Positions 14,821 to 21,698 of a DNA stretch of 21,698 bases are shown in pieces (the first letter of the stretch is position 1; each line of letters begins with the position of its first letter). Origin of the DNA: Ignavibacteriales bacterium (GTDB taxonomy: Bacteria > Bacteroidota > Ignavibacteria > Ignavibacteriales > Ignavibacteriaceae). The position numbers and the translations under genes are program-made. Below the pieces are notes generated by a model that saw nothing but the letters and a program-made list of their open reading frames with translations, was not told where the DNA came from and did not search any database. The DNA lies in assembly GCA_020061995.1 (NCBI GenBank), contig JAGUXE010000317.1:1-21698 (forward strand), written 5' to 3'.

Positions 14821-15483
14821 TCAATCTACGAATTTATTTTCATTTTTGATTTCGAGACCGTAAGTTGATTCAGCTATTGAGTATAGTTCTTCCAATTTCT
14901 CCGATGCAATTAAATTTGCACCTCCAAGAATTTCTGTATTAATCAACGTTTTTGCCGTGTGCTCTAATTTTTCCATTAGGTAGTAGGCGTGATCTATATT
15001 TTTACCGGCAACAACAGCGCCATGATTTTGTAACAAAAAAACGGATGCAAAATTTATAAAAGGTTTCATACTCTCAGTAAGTCCTTCGGTTGAAGGAGTT
15101 GCATATTTACAAAGAGGAATTCTTCCTATAGTTAAAATTACTTCAGGAAAAACCGGGCGATCTAATATGTTTTTTGAAGAAGCAATTGCAGTAGCATATA
15201 CCGGATGACCATGGATAACTGCGTTAATATCATTCCGATTGTTATATATGAAGAGATGGATTTTATTTTCTGTAGAAATTTTAGCAGTTCCGTTAATTAC
15301 ATTTCCAGAAGAATCAATTTCAATAATATCATCTTCAGTAACGTCTCCTTTGCAAATAGCAGAACGAGTAATTAAAAAAGTATTCTCCGGTGTTCTTAAA
15401 GAAAGATTTCCATCGTATGCAGCAACAAAACCTTTAGAATAAACCTTGTGACAAATTTCAACTAATTCTTTTTTAAGCGACAT
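14821..15483 (-). CDS. Class II aldolase/adducin family protein
   Basis: 220-residue zinc-dependent aldolase of the fuculose-1-phosphate aldolase type. GNLSLR (25-30) and TRSAICKGD (39-47) form the phosphate-binding part. E72 in STENKIH, H91 and H93 in VIHGHP, and H154 in LQNHGA match the family's catalytic Glu and three zinc ligands. These enzymes cleave sugar phosphates such as fuculose-, rhamnulose- or ribulose-phosphates to dihydroxyacetone phosphate and an aldehyde. The true substrate cannot be read. The ATG overlaps the end of the upstream oxidoreductase by 22 nt, suggesting coupled expression. Class II aldolases also occur in planctomycete-type microcompartment loci, which is of interest given the BMC-P gene nearby. 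Confidence 0.88.
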   Translation of the reverse strand: MSLKKELVEICHKVYSKGFVAAYDGNLSLRTPENTFLITRSAICKGDVTEDDIIEIDSSGNVINGTAKISTENKIHLFIYNNRNDINAVIHGHPVYATAIASSKNILDRPVFPEVILTIGRIPLCKYATPSTEGLTESMKPFINFASVFLLQNHGAVVAGKNIDHAYYLMEKLEHTAKTLINTEILGGANLIASEKLEELYSIAESTYGLEIKNENKFVD

Positions 15484-16466
15484 TTTGACTCAAACTCCTC
15501 AATCAATTTCATGTTAACGAGTCCATCAAAACCCGTAACAAGTGGTGTTTCATTTCTTCGAAAAGATTTATTCACAGAGCTTAACAAACGATACAATTTA
15601 TTAGCACGTTTTCTGAAAGCTTTCCTTGCTTCTCCTTCGAGTAAAATAGAAAGCTTCGCCGATTGATATCGTTGCCCTACAAGATTATCAACATTCACCG
15701 CCCCTTTATGACCAATGACTTCAATACGGTTAATTGACTTCATACTACTATAAGAAACCTGAAAAGTACCGTAACCTCCTTTGTCAAATCGAACAATACC
15801 GGAGGCAAAATCTTCTACTTCATTTTTGTAAACAACATTATCCATAACTCCATCGATTGAATTTATCTCACCACCTAAGAAACGAAGAAGATCAATCATA
15901 TGGGTTCCAAGATCTCTGGTTGCTCCCCCTCCGCTTAAAGTTTTATTAAATCTAAAATTATCATTCGGAGTCAGGTTAATATTAAATGATGTATTTATTG
16001 CAATAATTTTACCAAGCAACTGAGAGTCTATCAATTCGCGAGTCTTTTGTATCAGCGGATGAAATCTATATACATAACTAACTGCAAGTTGAACATTATT
16101 CTGTTTACAAGTATCGACCATTTCCTCAGCTTGTTTTGATGTTATTGACAAAGGTTTTTCGCATAAAATATGCTTGCCTGCCTTAGCTGCTTTAATAACT
16201 TGTTCATAGTGATGAATATTTGCGCTCCCGATGTAGACAACATCTATTCCGGAATTTAAAAATTCATTATAGTTACTGAAATGATTTGGCACAGAAAATT
16301 TTTCAGCAATAGACCTTGAACGATTAGCATCGTTACTGAATATTGAATGAAGTTTTGCTTTCCTGACCAGATATAGTGATGGAATGAAAGCTGTTTCACT
16401 AAATTTTCCAAGTCCGGCTGCTCCCCACTTCAATTTGGGATATTTTTCACGCCTTAGTTTTAACAT
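15462..16466 (-). CDS. Gfo/Idh/MocA family oxidoreductase
   Basis: 334 residues from the ATG at 16466. A TTG at 16481 would add five residues and overlap metF. The N-terminal Rossmann domain binds NAD(P) (KWGAAGLGKFSETAFIPS, 13-30) and is followed by the CEKPLSI signature (102-108). The second domain has YVYRFHP and GGGATRDLGTHMIDLLRFLGG, including the Asp/His pair of the family active site. Members oxidise or reduce sugars, inositols and related polyols, and the specific substrate is unknown. It directly precedes and overlaps a class II aldolase, so the two may form a short sugar-breakdown or sugar-modification step. Confidence 0.9.
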   Translation of the reverse strand: MLKLRREKYPKLKWGAAGLGKFSETAFIPSLYLVRKAKLHSIFSNDANRSRSIAEKFSVPNHFSNYNEFLNSGIDVVYIGSANIHHYEQVIKAAKAGKHILCEKPLSITSKQAEEMVDTCKQNNVQLAVSYVYRFHPLIQKTRELIDSQLLGKIIAINTSFNINLTPNDNFRFNKTLSGGGATRDLGTHMIDLLRFLGGEINSIDGVMDNVVYKNEVEDFASGIVRFDKGGYGTFQVSYSSMKSINRIEVIGHKGAVNVDNLVGQRYQSAKLSILLEGEARKAFRKRANKLYRLLSSVNKSFRRNETPLVTGFDGLVNMKLIEEFESKCRLKKN

Positions 16467-16470
16467 ATCA

Positions 16471-17445
16471 TTAAGAGACAAAGTGATTCTCTTTATTTAA
16501 GTTTAGTTTTTTCATCAACAAGTTGATGGGTTTTGAATTTTGCATTATATAAAAATGTATACTTGGGACATTGGCATTTAATAATTCTTCAACTTGCCTT
16601 GCAGCCCAATTAACACCTATTTCAAGTACATGCTCTGATTTTGCTTCCATTATTTCACCTGTTAATTCATCCGGTAAATTAATGTAGAAGTTTCTAGGAA
16701 TTGTATTTAAATGTGACTTCAACGTTAGAATTTTTAGTCCCGGAATTATCGGAGCATTAATTCCCGCTTCTTTACATTTTCCTACATAATCAAAATATGC
16801 TTTGTTATCAAAAAACATTTGAGTAACCACATAATCAGCACCTGCGTCAATTTTATCCTTAGTATATTTAACATCCGTGCTAAGATTAGGAGATTCGAAA
16901 TGTTTTTCGGGATAACCGCTCACTCCAATACAAAAATTTGATGCTCTTGCATCGAGTAAACCTTTTTCAAGATATTGACCGTTATTCATCGCCTTTACTT
17001 GAGCAACAAGATCGATTGCATATTCATTGGCACTTCTTCCTTTAGGAACAGGTTTAACGAAACCATTATCATCACCACGAATAGCTAATACATTATCTAT
17101 TCCCAGATAACCAAGCTCAATTAGAAAATCCTCTGTTTCTTCACGTGTAAAATTTTTACAGAGAATATGCGGGACAGCATCAATATTATATTTATTCTGA
17201 ATTAGTGCACAAATACCTAATGTACCCGGACGTTTTCTAATTACTTTTTTTTGAATGCCGGCAGCAGTTTCTTCATAAACTACTTCGGCACCATGACTTG
17301 TGATATCAATATAAGGGGGATTAAACTTCACAAGATCTTCGATAACAGCAAGAAGACTTTTAATATCTCCTCCTCGTTTTGGAGGTATAATTTCAAAACT
17401 GATAAAAGGTTCTTTCGCCTGCGCTAAATGATCGATAACTTTCAT
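16471..17445 (-). CDS. metF: Methylenetetrahydrofolate reductase
   Basis: 324-residue TIM-barrel flavoprotein reducing 5,10-methylene-THF to 5-methyl-THF for methionine synthesis. ISFEIIPPKRGGD (15-27) includes the conserved Glu and Pro pair, IDITSHGAE follows on the next strands, then VLAIRGDD (with the FAD-contacting RGD), CIGVSGYPEKH, and TQMFFDN. Length and motif order fit the bacterial MetF family (about 290-330). It is the first gene of the minus-strand run down to rarA. The next gene begins a few bases after its stop. The 145-bp gap to the divergent mnmA must hold promoters for both, but no convincing boxes were found. Confidence 0.94.
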   Translation of the reverse strand: MKVIDHLAQAKEPFISFEIIPPKRGGDIKSLLAVIEDLVKFNPPYIDITSHGAEVVYEETAAGIQKKVIRKRPGTLGICALIQNKYNIDAVPHILCKNFTREETEDFLIELGYLGIDNVLAIRGDDNGFVKPVPKGRSANEYAIDLVAQVKAMNNGQYLEKGLLDARASNFCIGVSGYPEKHFESPNLSTDVKYTKDKIDAGADYVVTQMFFDNKAYFDYVGKCKEAGINAPIIPGLKILTLKSHLNTIPRNFYINLPDELTGEIMEAKSEHVLEIGVNWAARQVEELLNANVPSIHFYIMQNSKPINLLMKKLNLNKENHFVS

Positions 17446-17590
17446 ACATTCCTATAATTTTTATCTGTAAATTTAACATTTTCTATACACATACAAACTA
17501 ATGATAAAAAAGATTGGTGACAAAATTCAATATTCTTTTGCATCGAAAAATCGACTAAATTGCACAAAATTATTTTAAAAGAATTGAATA

Positions 17591-18640
17591 ATGAAAATAG
17601 CACTACTACTTTCAGGCGGTGTTGACAGCTCAGTTGCTTTACGTCTGTTAAAAGAAGAAGGACATGAGATAACAGCGTTTTATCTTAAAATCTGGCTTCA
17701 AGATGAATTTTCCTATTTGGGTGATTGTCCTTGGGAAGAAGACTTAAATTTTGCCAAAGCAGTTTGCGAACAAGCTGCTGTTCCTTTAGAAGTTATTCCT
17801 CTTCAGAATGAATATTGGGAATATGTTGTTAGTTATACAATTTCTGAAATTTCGGAAGGTCGAACTCCTAATCCAGATATATTTTGTAACAGCTTAATAA
17901 AATTTGGACAATTTTTTGATAAAGTCGGTGATAAATTTGACAAAGTTGCTTCGGGGCATTATGCTATAGTTGAAAATAAGGGTGACAAATTTTTTCTTAA
18001 ACGTTCACCTGATCCGATCAAAGATCAAACTTATTTTTTAGCTTATCTCACACAACAACAATTGTCAAAAGTATTATTCCCAATTGGGAAGTTTAATAAA
18101 AAAGAAATCCGTTCCATCGCTGATAAATATGATTTGCCAAATAAGGAAAGAAAAGATAGTCAAGGAATTTGTTTTCTGGGAAAAATAAAATTTTCAGATT
18201 TCATAAAACACCACCTCGGGGATAAGCCAGGTGAGATTATCGACCTTGAAACCGGAAGAACATTGGGAACTCATAATGGTTACTACTATTATACAATTGG
18301 GCAACGTTCAGGATTAAAACTTGGCGGCGGACCATGGTACGTGGTTGAAAAGGATGTTCAAAAAAATATTGTTTTTATCTCAAAAAATTTTGAACTGGTT
18401 GATAAAGATAAAGACCACTTCAAAGTCACAAAATTTAATTGGTTTAATGATAAACCGACTTCTGAAAATATCCTTGTAAAAATTCGCCACGGTGAACGTA
18501 TGATAAAAGGAAAACTGTTTTTTGAAGATGACAATTTCGGAACCGTTTTTTTAGAAACCCCTGACAGAGGTATTGCACCGGGACAATTTGCTGTTTTTTA
18601 TGAAGATGATTATTGCATTGGTGCAGCAGTTATACTATAA
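17591..18640 (+). CDS. mnmA: tRNA-specific 2-thiouridylase MnmA
   Basis: 349-residue enzyme that thiolates U34 in the tRNAs for Lys, Glu and Gln, using ATP and a sulfur relay. The PP-loop is SGGVDSS (8-14). TPNPDIFCN (92-100) carries the first catalytic Cys (C99), and DSQGICFLG (189-197) the second (C194). SGHYA (121-125) and YFLAYL (148-153) match the tRNA- and adenylate-binding parts. The C-terminal beta-barrel with YYTIGQRSGL and PGQFAVFY is complete. It is slightly shorter than proteobacterial MnmA (about 360-370) and has the GDCPWEED segment near residue 44. It stands alone, divergent from metF. Confidence 0.95.
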   Translation: MKIALLLSGGVDSSVALRLLKEEGHEITAFYLKIWLQDEFSYLGDCPWEEDLNFAKAVCEQAAVPLEVIPLQNEYWEYVVSYTISEISEGRTPNPDIFCNSLIKFGQFFDKVGDKFDKVASGHYAIVENKGDKFFLKRSPDPIKDQTYFLAYLTQQQLSKVLFPIGKFNKKEIRSIADKYDLPNKERKDSQGICFLGKIKFSDFIKHHLGDKPGEIIDLETGRTLGTHNGYYYYTIGQRSGLKLGGGPWYVVEKDVQKNIVFISKNFELVDKDKDHFKVTKFNWFNDKPTSENILVKIRHGERMIKGKLFFEDDNFGTVFLETPDRGIAPGQFAVFYEDDYCIGAAVIL

Positions 18641-18756
18641 CAATAATTATTCAAAGAAATCCCTTCGAAGTTTATTTAATTCCACAAATAGTATCTTATT
18701 AAAACTGAAGAAACATTTTAATCGGATCTCGGATGACATTTTGAATAGACTAAAAA

Positions 18757-21204
18757 CTATTTTACAAGTAATCTAGTGATGTTACTATTCCTCGTAAAGC
18801 TTTCCTCATCGGTTTTAACTTTAATATACTTTCCAGATAACCACAACTCCGTTTGATCCTTAAAGTGCGGTGAGAAAATGTTACCTGATTGTCCGGTTGG
18901 TAAGACTAAATAGAATTCATCCGGATTAGCAAAATCGTAAATGTATCTCATTGAAGGTCCAAGATTATTAGAAAAGTCTTTGCGTCCTAATTTTTTCATT
19001 TTTCCGTTATATGGTACTAATGAATATTCAGTATTAAATATTGTAGTGCCATCACCACCAATTCCATATGGACCAATATTGATAATTTTATCAAGGATGC
19101 CGCTCTGACCTCCCAAAAAATGTTTGAAAGTGACGGTATGAATTCTCCCCCATTGCCAATGTTGAGGATTACTTCCATAATTCTCCTCAAGAAACGAAAG
19201 AGCATCGACAAAACTTTCACGTATTATCACATCACGATTCTCAATTTTTTGTGTTCTTTTATTATCGATAAAAGTTGATCTATTTTGTTCAAGGATTTTT
19301 TTTACACTTCTGTAGGGAACATTTGCTACAAATGCATATTCACTATAGAATTCCCACCCCAACTCATCTTCTAACAAATTCTTAAGAAGGTATTTAAAGA
19401 ATAGTGCATAAATTGCGGGAGCTTGCAAATAGGCATCAAAAGAGTAATCCCATTCCCTTATCAGTTCAAGGGAAACTTTAAGATTCTGATCAGTTATCTT
19501 TAAACCGTCGAAAGCATTTATCAAATATTTACTAATTTCTTTCGCATAAGGGGATACAAGATCACTCTGATATTTCATAAAATCTTTAACAGAATGGTTT
19601 TTCTTACCTGACAACAATTCTGTTATTCTTTCAATTCGAGAAGAAGGCTCCCAAAGATTCGAAATATGATAGGGAAAATTTTTCACAGGTTTGTTATTTG
19701 CTGAAGCTATAAAATTTTCAGGAGGATTAAATAACATTGGCATTTGACTATTTGAGACAAAACCTTTCCAGTCGTTATTTTCGTTACTGCCATCGAACAC
19801 AAATGTAGTTGAATTTGATGGACGAATTGGAATCTTTGCTCCGCATAAATAACCGATGTTCCCGGATTTATCCGCATAAACAAAATTCTGCCCGGGAACT
19901 GAGAAAGAACTCAATGCCGATTTAAAGTCACTCCAGTTTTTTGCTTTGTTGATTGATATAAAGGATAAATATTCGTCGCTAAAATCAGAGCCAATCCATC
20001 TCATGCTAATCGGTTTAGAAAAATGCTTAGTATCGTTATACATATTAGGGAAAAGATGTATATCGGAAATAATTGGACCTCTATGTGTTTTTAGTACTTC
20101 AAATTGAATTGTGTTTGAGTTTTTAACTTCAATATTTTCCTTTATTACAATCAGATTTTTCCATTCATTATTAAAAAAGTACTTCTTCTTTTTAATGTCG
20201 ATTTTTTCATAATAAAAATCAGCTTCATCTGCCATTACATTTGTTAATACCCATGAGATGTTTTCATTTTTGCCAATAACGACTCCGGGAATTCCGGGAA
20301 GTGAAACACCTGCAACTTTTAATCCATTCGCATTAATAACTACTGCATACCATTTCCCGGGGACTTGATAAGCAAGGTGCGGATCGTTTGCAATGATTGG
20401 ATTATTTGAATTAGAAAGTTTACTGTTTACTACCCAATTATTTGAACCTATGTGAGTTCCTGTTATACCGAAGTAGTCTCTATATTTTTTATTCAAATCT
20501 AGAAATGAAGAAGAAATTAATTTATTCTTTGATATAATAGAAGGTATAACTGTCGGTGCATTTTCTGGATAGTCCGGCAAAATTTCTTCAGCCTTCGATG
20601 AACCGAATTTTTGTACTAATCTTGTAAAAGTTATGTCGGTCCACCAGGCAATATTTAATTCCCACGCCATCATTCGAATTATCATTAGTGAGTGCTCCGG
20701 CTTCCATAGCGAAGGAGTATAATCCAATAAATCAAATTCTATAGGAAGGGGAGATCTTGAATTTATGAAAGCATTCACACCTTTTGAGTATGCAGTCAAG
20801 TTTCTCTTTGTCACCGGACTTACAAGATTAAAATTCCTTTCAGCAATTCGTTTAATTCCAACAGTCAAAAACATCTTGTCAAAGAGCAAAGTTTCTTCAC
20901 CAAATACTTCGCTTAATTTTCCTTCAGCCGCTCTTCTTGCAATATCCATCTGAAATAATCTTTCTTGTGCATGAAGAAATCCGAGTGAGAACAATGCATC
21001 TTCTTCAGTTTGAGCATTTATATATGGTATTGCTAAGGAATCTCGATAAATTGTCACATCACTCCGTAATCCTTCTACAAGTAAATCATCGTTATATTTT
21101 GGAACTGAGGAGGTAATCATATAATACGTAATCGCACCACCGATAACCAGAAGTGTTATAAATGAAAATGTTATTCCAATTGTATATTTTAACCAGTTTT
21201 GCAT
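18757..21204 (-). CDS. Penicillin acylase (amidase) family protein, Ntn-hydrolase
   Basis: 815-residue precursor with an N-terminal hydrophobic segment (about 8-30) that acts as signal or membrane anchor, so the enzyme works outside the cytoplasm. In the family the chain cuts itself between Gly and Ser. Here that is G253-S254 in HIGSNNWVV, making S254 the new N-terminal nucleophile of the beta chain, with NDPHL following as expected. The conserved tail GQSGNIFSPHFKDQ is present. Members hydrolyse penicillins, acyl-homoserine lactones or cyclic lipopeptides, and the substrate is not predictable. It converges on mnmA, and the 116-bp gap shows no strong terminator. A TATAAT on the minus strand (21227-21222), 18 nt before the ATG, may be its -10 box, but no good -35 was found. 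Confidence 0.93.
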   Translation of the reverse strand: MQNWLKYTIGITFSFITLLVIGGAITYYMITSSVPKYNDDLLVEGLRSDVTIYRDSLAIPYINAQTEEDALFSLGFLHAQERLFQMDIARRAAEGKLSEVFGEETLLFDKMFLTVGIKRIAERNFNLVSPVTKRNLTAYSKGVNAFINSRSPLPIEFDLLDYTPSLWKPEHSLMIIRMMAWELNIAWWTDITFTRLVQKFGSSKAEEILPDYPENAPTVIPSIISKNKLISSSFLDLNKKYRDYFGITGTHIGSNNWVVNSKLSNSNNPIIANDPHLAYQVPGKWYAVVINANGLKVAGVSLPGIPGVVIGKNENISWVLTNVMADEADFYYEKIDIKKKKYFFNNEWKNLIVIKENIEVKNSNTIQFEVLKTHRGPIISDIHLFPNMYNDTKHFSKPISMRWIGSDFSDEYLSFISINKAKNWSDFKSALSSFSVPGQNFVYADKSGNIGYLCGAKIPIRPSNSTTFVFDGSNENNDWKGFVSNSQMPMLFNPPENFIASANNKPVKNFPYHISNLWEPSSRIERITELLSGKKNHSVKDFMKYQSDLVSPYAKEISKYLINAFDGLKITDQNLKVSLELIREWDYSFDAYLQAPAIYALFFKYLLKNLLEDELGWEFYSEYAFVANVPYRSVKKILEQNRSTFIDNKRTQKIENRDVIIRESFVDALSFLEENYGSNPQHWQWGRIHTVTFKHFLGGQSGILDKIINIGPYGIGGDGTTIFNTEYSLVPYNGKMKKLGRKDFSNNLGPSMRYIYDFANPDEFYLVLPTGQSGNIFSPHFKDQTELWLSGKYIKVKTDEESFTRNSNITRLLVK

Positions 21205-21286
21205 TGAATCACATAAAATAAATTATAAATATTGTGGTTAAAGTTAAGGAAGGGGTTACAGATTGCAAAAATAAATTGTTAAAATT

Positions 21287-21314
21287 AAGATGACATCCTA
21301 ATGGATGTCATCTT
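21287..21314 (-). repeat. Perfect 12-bp inverted repeat, possible terminator
   Basis: AAGATGACATCC (21287-21298) and GGATGTCATCTT (21303-21314) are exact inverted copies around a TAAT spacer. On the minus strand the stem is followed by AATTTTAAC, a weak T tract, so it could end the transcript of the decayed gene to its right. The stop codon of the T9SS remnant (21300-21298) sits partly in the loop. A binding site for a dimeric regulator of the acylase gene is the alternative. Confidence 0.6.
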
Positions 21315-21478
21315 GATAAGAAAAGTGAAATATTACTTTAATAGATTGAGTCTCGGCTTTTTGAATTTCGTTAACAAGAACTTGAACTTCTTGTCCAAAT
21401 GAATTGTAAAGTTTAAGACTTACAAAACCTTCATCGGGGAGTTGATATTTAATTAGATGTAGATGGATTAAAGCCAAT
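21298..21478 (-). pseudogene. Frameshifted remnant of a T9SS type A C-terminal sorting domain
   Basis: On the minus strand the last frame reads IKYQLPDEGFVSLKLYNSFG, then QEVQVLVNEIQKAETQSIKV, and stops at 21298. This is the core of the type A sorting domain that tags proteins for the type IX secretion system. The usual preceding motif, NPFNPST, is found as GFNPSTSN (21475-21452) in a different frame that runs into TAA, so a one-base frameshift separates the two halves. The normal ending (ASGVYFYRL, then KKMLLLK) is missing, and no protein precedes it. It looks like a leftover from a deleted secreted protein. It supports T9SS in this lineage but should make no product. Confidence 0.75.
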
Positions 21479-21499
21479 TACAAAATTTTAAAATAAAAA

Positions 21500-21529
21500 A
21501 ACCGATTCAATATTTTGAACCGGTTTTTA
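21500..21529 (-). terminator. Intrinsic terminator, possibly bidirectional
   Basis: AACCGATTCAA (21500-21510) pairs with TTGAACCGGTT (21515-21525), 10 of 11 positions, around a TATT loop. A run of A lies to the left and a run of T to the right, so it can work on either strand. It lies 16 nt past the stop of the minus-strand gene at 21545, which it most likely terminates. Confidence 0.78.
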
Positions 21530-21544
21530 TTAATAAATCAGAGA

Positions 21545-21698
21545 CTATTTTTTGAAGAAAATGCCAGCAATCAAATAAAATTCTTTATCTTCTAATTCGC
21601 TAATCCCTTCCCAATACAGAGCTCCCTCTTTCACTTTGCTATCATCAATTCTTAGTAGCTCATTCATCTTCTTTAAATATTTTTCAATCTCTTCTTGA
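21545..21698 (-). CDS. C-terminal end of an unidentified protein, cut by window edge
   Basis: About 50 codons ending in TAG at 21545, read on the minus strand, with the start outside the window. The visible part begins with a charged helix (EEIEKYLKKMNELLRIDD), then SKVKEGALYWEGISELEDKEFYLIAGIFFKK. The frame is open to the edge, the codon use looks like that of the neighbours, and a good terminator follows, so it is probably a real gene. No family was recognised from this fragment. Confidence 0.6.
   Translation of the reverse strand, partial: QEEIEKYLKKMNELLRIDDSKVKEGALYWEGISELEDKEFYLIAGIFFKK

Noticed and set aside
17446..17590. Divergent promoters between metF and mnmA
   Set aside because: Several TTG- and TA-rich boxes exist, but none has correct spacing with good matches on either strand.
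18641..18756. Terminator between the convergent mnmA and acylase genes
   Set aside because: Only short palindromes such as CTTCGAAG are present, without a stable stem followed by T.
18573..18776. 67-codon plus-strand frame across the mnmA end
   Set aside because: It is mostly an out-of-frame overlap with mnmA and the convergent gap, with no recognisable protein features.

Overview
AT-rich, gene-dense bacterial chromosome, most likely from the Ignavibacteria/Chlorobi side of the Bacteroidota group (inference). The clues are the low GC by eye, a decayed type IX secretion (T9SS) C-terminal sorting domain near the right edge, a DUF3098-like small membrane protein, and few strong Shine-Dalgarno sequences. 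There is no tRNA, rRNA, CRISPR array, insertion sequence or phage gene in the window.

Region 1 (1-9707, minus strand) is one Wzx/Wzy-type surface polysaccharide operon, read from right to left: wzz-like chain-length regulator, wzy-like polymerase, wzx-like flippase, GT2 glycosyltransferase, UDP-GlcNAc 2-epimerase (wecB), GT-B glycosyltransferase, membrane GT2 glycosyltransferase, and a polyprenyl-phosphate glycosylphosphotransferase cut by the left edge. Neighbouring genes touch or overlap (TAATG and ATGA junctions), so they are probably co-transcribed. The last gene loads the first sugar on the lipid carrier, the transferases extend the unit, Wzx flips it, Wzy polymerises it and Wzz sets the length. 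The epimerase points to a ManNAc-type sugar. The wzy reading frame carries a run of eight G close to its 5' end, a possible phase-variation site.

Region 2 (9708-11107) is the divergent control region and a set of small plus-strand genes. It holds a terminator-like hairpin, an 82-codon protein of unknown function, and a compact unit made of a near-consensus promoter, about 75-80 nt of RNA with two hairpins whose loops are C-rich, and a strong intrinsic terminator. The unit is a good candidate for an undescribed small RNA or attenuator. It is followed by a DUF3098-like membrane protein, a lone EutN/CcmL bacterial microcompartment vertex protein, and dprA.

Region 3 (12226-17445, minus strand) is a tightly packed six-gene run: metF, a Gfo/Idh/MocA oxidoreductase, a class II aldolase, ddl, a DivIC/FtsB-type division protein and rarA. 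It mixes one-carbon metabolism, sugar metabolism, cell wall synthesis, division and replication repair. rarA meets dprA tail to tail with a 4-nt overlap.

Region 4 (17591-21698) holds mnmA (plus strand), a convergent penicillin-acylase family Ntn-hydrolase (minus strand), then an intergenic stretch with a perfect 12-bp inverted repeat, the frameshifted T9SS sorting-domain remnant, a strong terminator, and the 3' end of an unidentified minus-strand gene that runs off the right edge.
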